Below are positions 19,984 to 30,893 of a stretch of 64,000 nt of DNA, piece after piece. The stretch comes from Microstegium vimineum (lineage: Eukaryota; Streptophyta; Magnoliopsida; Poales; Poaceae). The translations under genes and the position numbers were made by a program. The stretch spans positions 13,097,840 to 13,161,839 of the forward strand of contig CM039130.1 in NCBI GenBank assembly GCA_022036555.1, given 5' to 3'. Position 1 is the first letter of the stretch, and every line of letters starts with the position of its first letter. The notes beneath the pieces are model-generated. The model had not been told where the DNA came from. It did not search any database and saw nothing but the letters and a program-made list of their open reading frames with translations.

Positions 19984-22862
19984 TCAGCTGGTGCCGTCGT
20001 CGTGGGTGGGCATCCAGTACCTATTGGTGAACCAAACGCCATCGGCGACGACCTTAGCGCCGTCATGGTTGCGGTGCCACGAGTAGTAAGCGTGCGTCCG
20101 GTTCTTGATCTCCAGCGTGGCGTGCCCGAAGCTGGCCTCCCGGAACGCCGAGTAGGCCGGCTGCGGGCGCGTGAAGTTATCCGCGACGCCCTCGATGTTG
20201 CCGCCGTCGCCGATGGTGACATACACCGGCGCGTCGGCGTTCCTCACCGGCGTGGACCTCCCGTTGACGATGTCGTAGGCGACGTTGGACACGCGGTGGC
20301 TGCGCTCGTACGAGTGCACGTGTCCCGCGAGCACGAGGTCCACCTTGGCGTCGACGAGCCAGCGCTCGAACTGGACACGCATCGTCTCGCCTTCCATGTA
20401 GTGGTAGTTGTTGCTGTTGTACAGCGGCGAGTGCATGAGCACCACCAGCCACGGCGTGGTGGTCCGGTCGACGCGCGTCGCCAGCTCGTCCTGCAGCCAC
20501 GTCCACTGCGGCGTGTACTTGCCGTAGGCGGAGTAGGAGGAGAGCACGATGACGTGCGCGGAGGCGATCTTCACCGAGTACCAGAACGGCTCCGTGCTCC
20601 CCGCCGACCGGTACGGCGTCGGGTACCGGTGCGTGAAGGGCTTGAAGGGAGTGTTCTCGCCCAGCTCCGGCGCGAAGTCCAGCTCGTGGTTCCCCGCCGT
20701 CCAGATCCACGGCTGGTACGCCACGCTGCGCTCCACGAACCGTGCCCACGTGTCCCACCGGTTGTTGTCGTGGAGTGGGTGGTTGTCCGCGTAGGAGAGG
20801 TCGCCGACGTACAGCACCGCGTCGCCGCCGTCCGACTCGTAGTGCGACAGCGTGATGTTGGAGTCGAACGTCTGCCCGAGGTCGCCTGCATTGCATTTGC
20901 ATTTGCATTTGCATTTGGTGGATTCATTATTCAGTCATCAGTGATGGTGTCAGAACATCGAGTCAGAGTCGGCGGCGGCGGCGGCAGCACGTCAGTTGTC
21001 AGGCACGAGATGAATGATGATGGACGTACGGAGTAATAACTAGTGCTACTCCTTTAGGATTCATCAATGAATTTGTTAAAAATGACAAATTTGAACACAA
21101 TTAATGCATGCTTACGAGGATTGTGAATCCATCCCCGGTCAACACGGCACTCAGGCTTGATTGCGTACACATTGCAGTTGACGTCCAGATGGCAACAGGC
21201 TGTCAGTACATACGTACAGTAGAAGCAAGATTCCCTTTTTTTTTTTAAAGATCCTTGCTCACAAGACGTTCTACCTTTTTTAATACATTGCTCTCTCTCT
21301 CTCTATATTGTCAAAAAATATATCTAAACAAACTATTGTGGAGGATTCAATGAATTGTTATGGTTCTACAGTAATACGCACTCCTAGTTTCGTAGAATTC
21401 AAAAAGAGCCAAATCTGAACACATTTTTTTTAAAGAGGTTTGTCAATCCCTGGTCTACATCGTATCAAAGAAAAATCCCTGGCCTGCATTGGAGCTTGAT
21501 TGCACATTGTTGCTGTTGACGTCCAGATGGCAACAGGCGGGCAGTACAGTGGTAGCAAGATTCCCTTTTCTTTTAGATAAAGAAAAAAAATCATGCCTGG
21601 GATTGGGATATTAAATTAGTATAATCTGCAGTTGATAAATGAAGAAATAGCAGTAACTATTTATGTGACATTGACCATTTCCATTTGATCCTTGAACCGT
21701 AATCTCATCGAATCCAGATTCCAGCTAGTAGGCAGTACTACTATTCAATCAACCGCGTTTATGTCAACTTGAGCTGTAATCTTCAAGTACTACAGCACTC
21801 CTCCCTCGGTTGGAAAAAAAAAAGCATTCTCATCCTTTTAGAGTTAGAGATCAAGCAACAGTAATGATTTTTATTATGCGTTACAAGCATAGTTATTATA
21901 CAAATAATGAAATATATTTTCAAACTAAATGAATTTAGGTGGTTTTATGTGTCTAATAAGTTAGTTGATGATGTTTTGTTGTGAAAGGAAAACATTGTAT
22001 CATGGGTGAGGACCAGAGTCTAGGATGATGATGATTTTTTTTTTCTAGAGAAGAAAGAGTACATACTACACGTTGGAAACAATTAAATGATTGGAGGGAG
22101 GGAGGTCGGAGTTCCATACCGATGAGTCCGAACTTGAAGGGAACATCAGGGCCCGGCTTGGGCGGCGTGGTGAAGGAGAAGGTCCTCACCGTGTGGCCGA
22201 ACCCCATGGCGTAGTAGTACTTGCTGCCGTGCTGCATCCAAATTAGCATGCATGGTGGTCGGTCATCATCCATGGCGGTCCTGTGCGGTGAACAACCAAC
22301 ACAACGCAACCAAACCAAAACCAACCTTGAGGTTCTTGAGGGTGCAGTGGTGGATGAATCCGGAGGTGTAGTTGAAGTAATCGTAGCGCGTGTGCGTCCC
22401 CTCGGCGTGGTGCTCCATCTTCTCCGGCTCCGGGTGGTCGCCGAACTTGACGGTGGAGTTGCCCAGCTCGTTGGGCGTCACCCACGATACCGTCATCGCC
22501 GTGCCGTCCTGGTTGCCCAGCGTGATGTGCACCTGCATGAGTGCTCACTGGTGGATGATGATGATGATGATGGGATGGATCGATGGAAAAGAAAAAAGAA
22601 GAAAGAAAGGCACGCGACGCGAGTGGCCAGGAGGACAGGAGGGAATAATCTGATCCGGCAAAGGCACCGGCACTGCCTACAGTACCTGCTGCGGGGCATT
22701 GTACCCCGGCGGGACGCGGAACACGTCGGCGTCCAGCGGCATCTCCACCGTCGCCTCCAGCTTCCGCCGGTACGAGCTCGTCACGCCGGCATCCGCGCCG
22801 CCCAGGAGCACGAGCGCGAGGACCAGGAACACGCGGCGGCGGAGATCCTCCGGCCCCATCAT
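19984..22862 (-). CDS. PAP: Purple acid phosphatase, secreted/vacuolar, 465 aa, four exons
   Basis: Purple acid phosphatases are dimetal (Fe with Zn or Mn) enzymes that release phosphate from organic monoesters at acid pH, usually in the vacuole or apoplast. Exons on the minus strand are 22862-22686, 22532-22326, 22231-22120 and 20885-19984. All introns are GT-AG; coding length is 1398 bases with no internal stop. Residues 1-25 form a signal peptide (VFLVLALVLLGGADA). A fibronectin-like N-domain spans about 60-155. All seven metal ligands are present: D167 (GDLG), D194 and Y197 (VGDLSYAD), N231 (GNHE), H317 (VLMH), H354 and H356 (AGHVHSYER). NST, NYT, NIT, NFT and NRT are possible N-glycan sites. 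The length matches plant high-molecular-weight PAPs. The start was chosen because the TATA box lies at 22973-22981, excluding the longer upstream frame. This is the only clearly intact host gene here. Confidence 0.93.
20888..20917. repeat. Hexanucleotide repeat at the 3' splice site of PAP intron 3
   Basis: Four to five copies of gcattt (plus strand) end two bases from the acceptor AG of the last PAP exon. On the transcript strand this reads caaatg repeated, replacing the usual U-rich tract. Confidence 0.85.
21118..21570. repeat. Duplicated segment inside PAP intron 3
   Basis: A block near 21118-21240 and a second near 21440-21570 share cttgattgc, gttgacgtccagatggcaac, cagtaca and agcaagattcccttt in the same order, with a period of about 340 bases. 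The copies have diverged by substitutions and indels. Confidence 0.75.
21784..21960. mobile_element. Stowaway-like MITE remnant in PAP intron 3
   Basis: ctccctcggttgg near 21801 resembles a Stowaway terminal sequence (CTCCCTCCGT type), followed by AT-rich DNA. The other terminus is not clear. Confidence 0.4.
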
Positions 22863-22972
22863 TGATGCGCGTGCCCCCGCCTTCTTCGCTTGCTTCCGGC
22901 TACTACTCTGCTTCCTGCCCTGCTTTTTTTTCTTGCCGGCCCTCTTCTTCTCCCACGACACAACTGACCACC

Positions 22973-22981
22973 ATATATATA
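22973..22981 (-). promoter_or_regulatory. TATA box of the PAP gene
   Basis: tatatatat on the minus strand lies about 112 bases upstream of the ATG at 22862, which would give a 5' UTR of roughly 80 bases. A short GA run follows it on the plus strand. Confidence 0.6.
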
Positions 22982-23118
22982 GAGAGAGAGAGGATAGATT
23001 AGGGTTGGGTTTTTGGGTGGAGAAAGATTTGCTAGCAAAAGCAACTGTCGTTTCTTTAGGCTTCACAAATCAACCGGGTCGGTCTGGTCTGGTCGAGTTG
23101 AAACGCAAAATTTGGGGG

Positions 23119-23126
23119 GAATATCC
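23119..23126 (-). promoter_or_regulatory. P1BS-like motif (PHR-type phosphate-starvation element) upstream of PAP
   Basis: gaatatcc fits the imperfect palindrome GNATATNC bound by PHR-family MYB factors. It lies about 140 bases upstream of the TATA box, a functional-looking position, and PAP genes are classic targets of this pathway. A motif this short also occurs by chance. Confidence 0.5.
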
Positions 23127-25111
23127 CACGAATTGTGCTTTTTCGTATGGCGTGCATTTGGATAGGGACGGAGGACTTTGCAAGCAGTTGACTTCGAAGA
23201 CCAGTTTTAAAGTTGATCTGGCAACCAAAATGAAGGCGAGTCGAATATTGTGTCTCTGCCTTGTTCTCACAAAGTCACCAGGACCGGACAAAATGCATTT
23301 TTTAGATAATGACTTAAAGTGCAAAGATTTTCTTTTTCTGAGAGAAGCCATCCAGCGTACTTTATTGACTTAAAAACAGGGGTTATGTCGTTCACCCAAG
23401 CTAGAGGGTTCATGGCGACCCAGTGGCAATGGAGAACCAGATTAAAGGAGTGTTATTCTCTTCTTTTTTCTTTAATCTCTCTATTTTTTTTCTCTCTTTT
23501 TTTCTCCCTCAACCTTTCAGAATAAAATTGAAGATGGGTTGATCTCTTCTTCTTCCTCTAATCTCTTTAATTTTTTTTCTTTTATCCCCTTTTCTTTTCC
23601 CTCAATCTCTCTATATTTCCATTGATACACCAGCTGTAGGGGGCTGTAGGGGCTGGAGCCCCACCAGCCCCCTAGATCCGCCCCTGCATGGACCCAAATA
23701 CATGAATTTTTAAACTGAATTGCTGCAATCGCTAAGTTGTGTACTACACTATTAATACCCATGTAACAATGATATATAGAGATTGAATTAAAATCATGTT
23801 ATGGCACCATACACTCATCATATATAGGTGTACCCTCTGTTGCAAAAATTCCTCCCTGCTTCATTGTATCCACAATCTACAAGCAGTTGGAATGAATAAT
23901 GAGCCGCTACCGGCCAATATGTTGGGCTAACAAGAGCCCCTTTCTAAGAGCATACGCCGTTGTTGGGGCGTCCATAATATGATCAACATAGTAATAGGAC
24001 GTGACTATGATCTATCTATCTATCTACTATAAGACAGAAATTCTAAATTTATCTAAAGCTACCCCGTGAAGTGTCCCCGCAATCATGACCTTTTCTTCAT
24101 GCACCAAAGAAACTACACCCAAGAAAGCAACTCATTAGAAACTAACATATGAGATCTACTTAACCTCTCCTTCCTCTTACTCACCATTTGTTTGTTACTC
24201 TTGGCAAAAATATGCATAAAGCAATATAAATCTGATCCTCATCACCTTGATATTTAGAAGGTATTTTGAAAGAAACTCGTACTCGACTGACATAGGATAC
24301 CAAGATTCAACAATCTCCTTATTAACAACATGTTTAGTTGACAGAATGTAGACAATAGAGAACATATCATCGATCTGTACGAATCATATAAGCATGCGTC
24401 ATTAAGAAACAATAGACACATTGTAACATTTTTATTTTTAAATCTAGAAAAACATCAAGTCTTCAAGTGTTTGTTCAGAATGCACTAATTAACCAATCCA
24501 TGCACTAATCATACACACATGAGTAAGTTATGTACACTATGAACCATTGCTAAAAGATACTAGCATTATTAGAAAGGTTCACTGCGTAGACTTTTATTTA
24601 AGTAATGCAGGTATGTTATGTTAAACCAATCCATGGTCGTTGCATGCAACGCAACGGGCATTCCGTCGAAGTTGCCCCGTAAAGGATGCCGCACGTACAC
24701 GCTCTAGCGAGGAATCCCGCGAGCGAGGCTGGGTCGTCGCCGGTCATCGCCGAGCGCCATCCACGCAGGCAGGTCCGGTGATCGAGATAATCAATGCACG
24801 CGTGAGCCACGAGTCTGCAGTCAGTCGATGGATATGGCAGGCCAATACGAGTAGCGCATTGATGAGTACAGTAGCCATCGGCATGTGGATCAGTACGTTG
24901 CCACAGATGGAGGCGGCGACGATGACGACGACGCTGTGCGCCGCGCGACGAAGGCCATGCATGACTGCAAATCAGACAGCCACGCACAGCAAAGCAACAC
25001 ATAATTAAAAAGCTTTGGGATCCGCTCGCGCCACATCTCAGCATCGACCACCGGGCTAGACGCCATAGTTCCCTGCAAGCGGCCAAATATGAGCCACCAT
25101 GTTGAGCATCT
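23127..25111. other. Intergenic DNA; possible hAT terminus and a weak gene fragment
   Basis: 23450-23620 is pyrimidine-rich. 23630-23690 reads on the minus strand caggggcggatctaggggg, resembling the terminus of hAT-type elements in grasses; the other end and a TSD were not found. 23700-24600 is AT-rich without recognisable genes. 24640-25060 is GC-richer and is described separately. Confidence 0.4.
24744..25060 (-). pseudogene. Possible fragment of a membrane/PXA-type protein gene
   Basis: Minus-strand frames over this GC-rich island encode a hydrophobic stretch (VVVIVAASICGNV, then IHMPMATVLINALLVLACHI) that faintly resembles the N-terminal membrane hairpin of plant PXA-domain proteins. There is no plausible start, no downstream domain, and a stop follows within 30 codons, so at best it is a captured or relic exon. 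The identification is a guess from pattern resemblance only. Confidence 0.2.
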
Positions 25112-25375
25112 CACTAGCACAGTAACTATTCGTAGGGGCGGTTGAAATGCCCTCTGTAAGGGCGGTTTGTCCAACCGCCTCTCCCAGATGGCTTTTACAA
25201 ATCAGTCACTGTAAGGACGGTTGACCCTTACAAATACTATTTGTAAGGGCGGCTGGTGTTCTCAGCCGCCCTTACAAAGGACATTTGTAAAGGTCAGCCG
25301 CCCTTATAAATGACATTTGTAAGGGCGGTTCAATCAAGAACCGTCCTTATAGTTGATTTTTCAGTAAAAAAAATG
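25112..25375. repeat. CACTA left terminus with subterminal repeat array
   Basis: CACTA opens the terminus. About eight copies of gtaagggcgg or its complement ccgcccttac follow within 230 bases, in both orientations and often as hairpins. This is the expected layout for CACTA transposase (TNPA-type) binding sites. Confidence 0.8.
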
Positions 25376-25442
25376 AAATTCAAATCAAAATCTGACCACA
25401 GCATGTAATATATCATTTAAATTCAAATTCATATCTGACCAC

Positions 25443-25447
<5 letters not shown>

Positions 25448-25506
<59 letters not shown>
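25448..25506. repeat. (AT)n microsatellite, left flank of the nested element
   Basis: About 29 uninterrupted AT units. A second array at 33790-33835 flanks the other side of the nested element. Confidence 0.95.
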
Positions 25507-25509
<3 letters not shown>

Positions 25510-25559
25510 TTACTATATTGTACCTTGGGTACTGAATAATAATCAGTACCCGAGTCCAT

Positions 25560-26140
25560 CACTGAGCCCAGATGATCAGCCCCGATCGAGCCAACCCACC
25601 CACGCTCCGCCTTCCGCCGTCCGTTTTTCCTGTTTTTTTCTCTCTCTCTCTCTATCGTGGGGATGAGATGCCAACCCACCTCCTCTTTATCATATCATTT
25701 TTTTCTTTTCGTTCCGTCATCTCCAGATCGTGGGAGGAGACGCCGGTTTCCCCAGCTCGCCGCCGCCGCTGCCTCACGAGTCGAGCTCGCCGCCTTCGAT
25801 CCCCTCGCCTCCGTAGCATCCGAGGCGGTTTCCGCGGCCTCCGACACCTCTGCAGCCCCAACGGCGGCCTCGTCGGCGGTGTTGTGTGGCGTCGTCTACG
25901 GCGGCATAGGGGCGCTTTGGTGGCAGTGTGCTGGATTTGGCGACCCTTTTCCTCTCCTGGGTACCGGCGGCTCGACAGTCTCGCCTGGAGTGCGTGGGGG
26001 CAGTGGCGACCTCGCCTGCGCACAATGGCCCCGCATCGCCGCCTGAGCAAGGCTCTCTCACCCTACCTATCCGTAGCTGCGGCCGCTATGGTTCTCCATC
26101 AAATTTGCGCCATCGTCAAGGGTGTGGCACACGTGCAAAC
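25560..26140 (+). other. GC-rich segment, possible 5' exon or captured host sequence
   Basis: About 65% GC by eye, with Ala/Ser-coding runs in the plus frames (for example 25657-26046, 129 aa). No domain was recognised. It is interrupted at 26140 by a solo LTR and resumes at 29801 with similar GC-rich text. It could be the 5' leader of the element's gene or a captured gene fragment. Confidence 0.35.
26136..26140. repeat. Target-site duplication, left copy (CAAAC)
   Basis: caaac directly precedes the LTR and is repeated exactly at 29801-29805. Confidence 0.85.
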
Positions 26141-29100
26141 TGTCACACCCGGTTTTAAGAACAAAACCAGATATACCCTATATGTGAGCCCAGGAAGTCA
26201 AATCCCACATATAGTCACAGAACAAGGTAATATCAAAAGACAATACTTAAGTATATAACATTTATGGTTAAAGAAATAACCTTGAGAGAGAGCAAACAGT
26301 GGTAAGACACTCCGATCTTCAGGCGAAGACTCCACTCCACAGGGACCAACTGACTGGTTGACCACAAGCCTAACTCTTCCAATTCTTGCAAAGTGGTACC
26401 CATCCGGGATTTTTATCCAAAGTATTGAAAAGAAAAGAACAAGCGTAAGTACTTTCGTACTCAACAAGAATACATGGGGTTCATGAGGCTCAAGAAAGAT
26501 AGACACGGGTTTAACTGCATCAGCTTTTATGTTATCACAATTTTAGCATTAAAGTAGCATCAATGTTATCAAAAGCCCAAAAAAACCATATGATCAAGTT
26601 AATAGGATGTAATGCTTATATGAACAAGTAACAATAATAAATCACCGATAACAACTGATGAGCCATGACATAAAAACATCACATAGCAAGGAGCCCAAGC
26701 CACTCGTAACCTTAAGCACGGCTATCATGATATTTTTTAACTCTGCGCAGAGGCGTACATCTTTACCCATAAGTCGTGAATTGCCCCTTCGCCAGAGGAC
26801 GCGACCCTCTTAACCCACTTCCAAGGTAGGCCAGCAGGGTTCACTACGAGACCTTTCACAAGTTCCACTAGAAGGTAACAACCCGCTACAAGTTCCCTCA
26901 ACAAGATCCCAGAAGTCACCGCAGCGCTTCCAAACATCTTAGAGCACTTCTTGCGCCCTCTCAGGTAAGTCGCCACAAACTAGCAAAAGCCTAATACTGA
27001 GTCAAGTCAGAGCCCATTAGCTTATGGTAGTACTGTTTTCTCGGGGTAATCTCTTACAGAAATATCCCTATGAGTGAGAACACAGGTGTGAGTTCCTGGT
27101 GTTCCACCTATGGTCCACGTTGCTAAAAAGTCATCTTTTATTGTCGATTCACATATTCATTAATCAAGTTTACATGATCATATTTATTCTCAAGAGCACT
27201 AGCTTGATCTACCCAAATGCATAAATTCCCAGGGTAACAAGGTATAAGGTACAATTCTAGGATAATCCTTACAAGGTAACAAGGAAACACATGCATATGA
27301 TTAATGAGTGATTATCATGAATAGGACAACAAGGATAATCCCATATAATACTTGCCTTAAAAGCTTAGATCCTTTGCTCAACTGCTTCTCAACTTCAGAC
27401 GACTTCTTCTTGATCACCAACGCAAAACTCACCGATTGGACGACAATTAACAAATCACCACACAAGCGGCTGGACAAACATACATAGCATACAAACATGG
27501 CTAAATTAGAACAATACACCAATCCTTGAAAAAGATTTAAAAAGAGATCTACGCAGCTCTATGATCACACAGTCGCGAAAACACACTAAACGGAGCTACG
27601 ATTAAAAAGATACAACTAACGGAAGATTTGCTTTTACAAAAGAGAACTACGAGCTTTATCAATTTTATTATTATATAAAAGAGTGTATAAAGTATTTCAA
27701 AGAAACACCTTGATTAGATTAGGTCAAAATTGTATTTAGATTGAAAACGGAAGTTGAAACTATCATCATTTCATGTATAAAGCAAGTTGTAAAGTGGTTA
27801 AGCAAATTAGGATTTGAACCCATGAAAATACAGAGCTATTAACATGGTATTAAAGATCACTACTGAAAAGGTTACGCCGATACGAAGCCAACGCAACTCG
27901 AACGGATCGAAACGGGTTTAAAACGGAGAAAATATAATTTAAACAAGATTTTGAAAAGACAAGATTAAAGTATTACCAAATTAATTTTCTTTGATTTTCA
28001 AAAGTAATTAACATAGATGAAATCTATACTACTAGATAGAGCGTAAAATTATGGATCTAACGCAACTCGTTTGGGTCAAATCAGAGTTAAAACGGGGAAA
28101 TTACAAGCGTTTGAATAGGAGGGGCAGATATGTAAATAGAAGAAAAGCGTATTTTGATTATACCGATAGAGGTTTCCGTTTTCAGAAAAGGAAAAACGTA
28201 CTTTAACCGAAACAGACACCGTTTACGTTTTGAAAAAAGGGAAAGCGTAAACCAAGGATGCGCCTAGGACAGTGGTGCGGGGTCGGCCGCTTGCCACGTG
28301 GCGCTCTGTTATTGGGCAGGTCCACGGGAGCAGTGTGGACGGCCTGCGGGGCTCTGGTCCATGGGTCCACCATGGACCGGTGGGCGTACCCCTTCGGTCT
28401 TTCTAATCTAAGCCATCGGCGTGAGATCGAACGGCGTAGGACAGAAGGGAGGAAGAGAGAGGGAGGCAAGGTCGCCGGGGCGGCGCTCCCGCGGCGGCGC
28501 CATGGCCGGGACGCGGCGGCGCAAGCCTAACCACGGCTACGAGGCACTAAAAACGACGCAGAACGGTCGGGGAGAGAGGGAGAGACGGGGAGCTCGTCTG
28601 GAGTGTTGGTTGAAGCCGAGGGGGACTCAGGGGGGCGGTCCACGCGCGGGTGGCGGCGCGATGGCTCTGGTGTGCGTGCGCCGAGGGGCAGAGAGCGAGG
28701 GAGGGCAGGAGAACGGCATCTGGGGCTTTCTTACCATGCTGCGGAGCTCGGGGAACGGTTGGATGGAGCAGAGGGGCCTGGCAGCAGCAAGACGACGGCG
28801 GCGGCAGTCTATGCTCGTGGCTCGCGGCGGTGGCGGTGTTCTGCGCTCTGCGACAGGGCGAGGCGATGGCTCTGGGGTTCGGGTGGAGGCGGAAGAGGTG
28901 CGGGGCGGCTTAAATAGCCTCGATGGCGACACCGTAGAAGGAAAGGGGGATCACTCCGGCGGCAACCGACCTCGGTAGGGAAGGAAACCTCGGCGCGGGA
29001 AAGGAAAAAGAGGGAGAGGAAGAAAGGGAAGGCGGCCGGGCGGTGCTCGGCGTAACAAGGCACAGGTGCGTCGGCGAAGGGAAAGGAGAAGACTCCCGCT

Positions 29101-29800
29101 CGGATTGCGCTCGGCGGATTTGGAAACCGCCGGCACAGAGGAAGGAAAGGGAGCGGGAGAGAAGAAGGAAAGGGGGAAAGAGACGGAGCTGACCTGTGGG
29201 GTCGGCTTGTCGGCCAGAGAGAGGGGAAGGGAGGCGCGTGCGTCCGCGCAGCGAGGGGGACGGGCGGCTGACGAGTGGGACCCACCTGTCGACGCTTCCA
29301 AACAAGCAGAGAGGCGGGGTCGTGGTGTCAGAGACCGAGAGGGGAGGGAGGTCGTCCGCGCGGGCCTGCGCGTGTAGGTGGGCTGGGCCGAGGCACTTGG
29401 CCGGGTGGGAAGAGAGGGAGGGAGAGAGCTGGGCCGGCGTCGGTGTGGGCCTGAGAGAGAGAGAGAGGCAGGCCGAGGGGGGAGAAGTGAGGGGGATGGG
29501 CCTGCGGGCCAGAAACAGAGGGAGAGGGGTTTTTGACTTTTTTTTTCTTTTTATTTTGAAATTTCAAACACCTTTCCAAACTCATTTTCAAAACCCGTTT
29601 TCAAATTCATTTGAATTTTGAAAAAGAGTCACTCAAACAAAAACCAAATTGCACGGTATGAATGATCAAACATGTTTCTACCAAAAGAAAATTTTTAGTT
29701 TCATAAAAAGTTTTTATTTGCTATAATTTCATGAGCACCAAATTTCAAAAATAAATCATTTTATTTCTATTTTCCATAAAGTAAATTTTAGGGTGTTACA
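26141..29800 (-). mobile_element. Solo Gypsy LTR, 3660 bp, minus orientation
   Basis: On the minus strand it starts TGTAACACCCTAAAATTT at 29800 and ends ggtgtgaca at 26141, with a perfect 5-bp TSD (CAAAC) and no internal region. The TGTAACACC start matches the LTR start of the complete Gypsy element at 48072, indicating a related chromovirus family. The GC-rich block 28250-29520 yields several 100-185-codon frames in both strands with no domain; these are LTR shadows, not genes. Confidence 0.88.
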
Positions 29801-29805
29801 CAAAC
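29801..29805. repeat. Target-site duplication, right copy (CAAAC)
   Basis: Exact repeat of 26136-26140 after the LTR. Confidence 0.85.
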
Positions 29806-30004
29806 GAATGCGGCCCTACCATTGGCGGCATCAGTGGGCGAGGTGGCCCGCACTATCGAGGGTGGCGCAAGCCAACGAGGTGAGCGCTGACCCCTTCTCT
29901 TCCGCAATTAACACTTCCATCTATCTCACTCCTCGTAGATGCAAGGTCGAGACGCCCTGATTCACGCGTGCTCTTGTTTTTGCTTGAGGTCAGCGCACCT
30001 GCTC

Positions 30005-30790
30005 CTGTACGTGGACGGGGACGCCAACTACGTCTTAGACGACATGCCAGAGGCCCGGAGCTCCTCCCAGATGAGGACCCTGCCAAGATCCGCACCGCGT
30101 GAGCAAATCTCAACTTCACTTGTCCTTCCGTTGCCGGTTGCGCTGATCCAGTATGTATGTGCATGCGTTCGACTAAACTGCTCATCATGTACTCGATGGA
30201 TTGCAATAGAGACAATCATGAGAGTCATGTCGTAATTGTTTGCTTGTGCACATTGCGCCAGAGGGTGATGTAGCTGATCACATAATCTCATGGTGCCTAA
30301 GGGGTGCCTTGCCATATCCAATTTCCAATCGCGTTCATTCTCAACATGTTTTACTGCGTGATACATTTGCCTTGCCACTTTGTAATACAAGGTTTAGCTG
30401 TACGTGGACGGGGACGCCAACTACGTCTTAGACGACATGCCAGAGGCCCGGAGCTCCTCCCAGATGAGGACCCTGCCAAGATCCGCACCGCGTGAGCAAA
30501 TCTCAACTTCACTTGTCCTTCCGTTGCCGGTTGCGCTGATCCAGTATGTATGTGCATGCGTTCGACTAAACTGCTCATCATGTACTCGATGGATTGCAAT
30601 AGAGACAATCATGAGAGTCATGTCGTAATTGTTTGCTTGTGCACATTGCGCCAGAGGGTGATGTAGCTGATCACATAATCTCATGGTGCCTAAGGGGTGC
30701 CTTGCCATATCCAATTTCCAATCGCGTTCATTCTCAACATGTTTTACTGCGTGATACATTTGCCTTGCCACTTTGTAATACAAGGTTTAG
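30005..30790. repeat. Perfect-looking tandem duplication, 2 x 393 bp
   Basis: Copy 1 is 30005-30397 and copy 2 is 30398-30790. Both begin ctgtacgtggacggggacg and end acaaggtttag. Reading frames in the two copies translate identically over 120 codons, and I found no difference by eye. Confidence 0.95.
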
Positions 30791-30893
30791 CTGGCATTGC
30801 CACTTCCCATTGTGTTGTAGTTTGCATTTGCCTTGCCACTTTGTAATACAGGGTTTCCTGGCATTGCTACTTCCCATTGTGTTGTAGTTGCTA
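30756..30893. repeat. Short tandem repeat, 2 x about 69 bp
   Basis: catttgccttgccactttg through ttgtgttgtagtt repeats once with a 69-base offset and a few substitutions, directly after the larger duplication. Confidence 0.8.

Noticed and set aside
20177..20927. Minus-strand frames starting MQMQMQMQ and MNPPNANANANAM
   Set aside because: They arise from the hexanucleotide repeat at the splice site and from other frames of the PAP exon.
19801..21036. 411-codon plus-strand frame across the phosphatase gene
   Set aside because: It is antisense to the last PAP exon. High GC at third positions produces a stop-free shadow with Val/Arg-rich low-complexity translation and no domain.
23377..23693. 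Complete small hAT element
   Set aside because: Only the right terminus looks convincing; the left end and an 8-bp duplication do not match.
25130..25375. CRISPR-like regularly spaced repeats
   Set aside because: Repeats are in both orientations with irregular spacing and directly follow a CACTA end; they are subterminal transposase sites in a plant genome.
25130..25375. microRNA precursor hairpin
   Set aside because: Good hairpins can form, but they are part of the CACTA subterminal array and would give siRNA rather than a defined miRNA.
28200..29621. Multiple 90-185-codon frames in both strands
   Set aside because: They lie in the GC-rich part of a Gypsy solo LTR with exact TSDs; low-complexity Arg/Gly/Ser or Pro/Ser translation, no domain.
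30028..30783. Two identical 120-codon minus-strand frames
   Set aside because: Identity comes from the 393-bp duplication; no start context, domain or neighbouring exon supports a gene.
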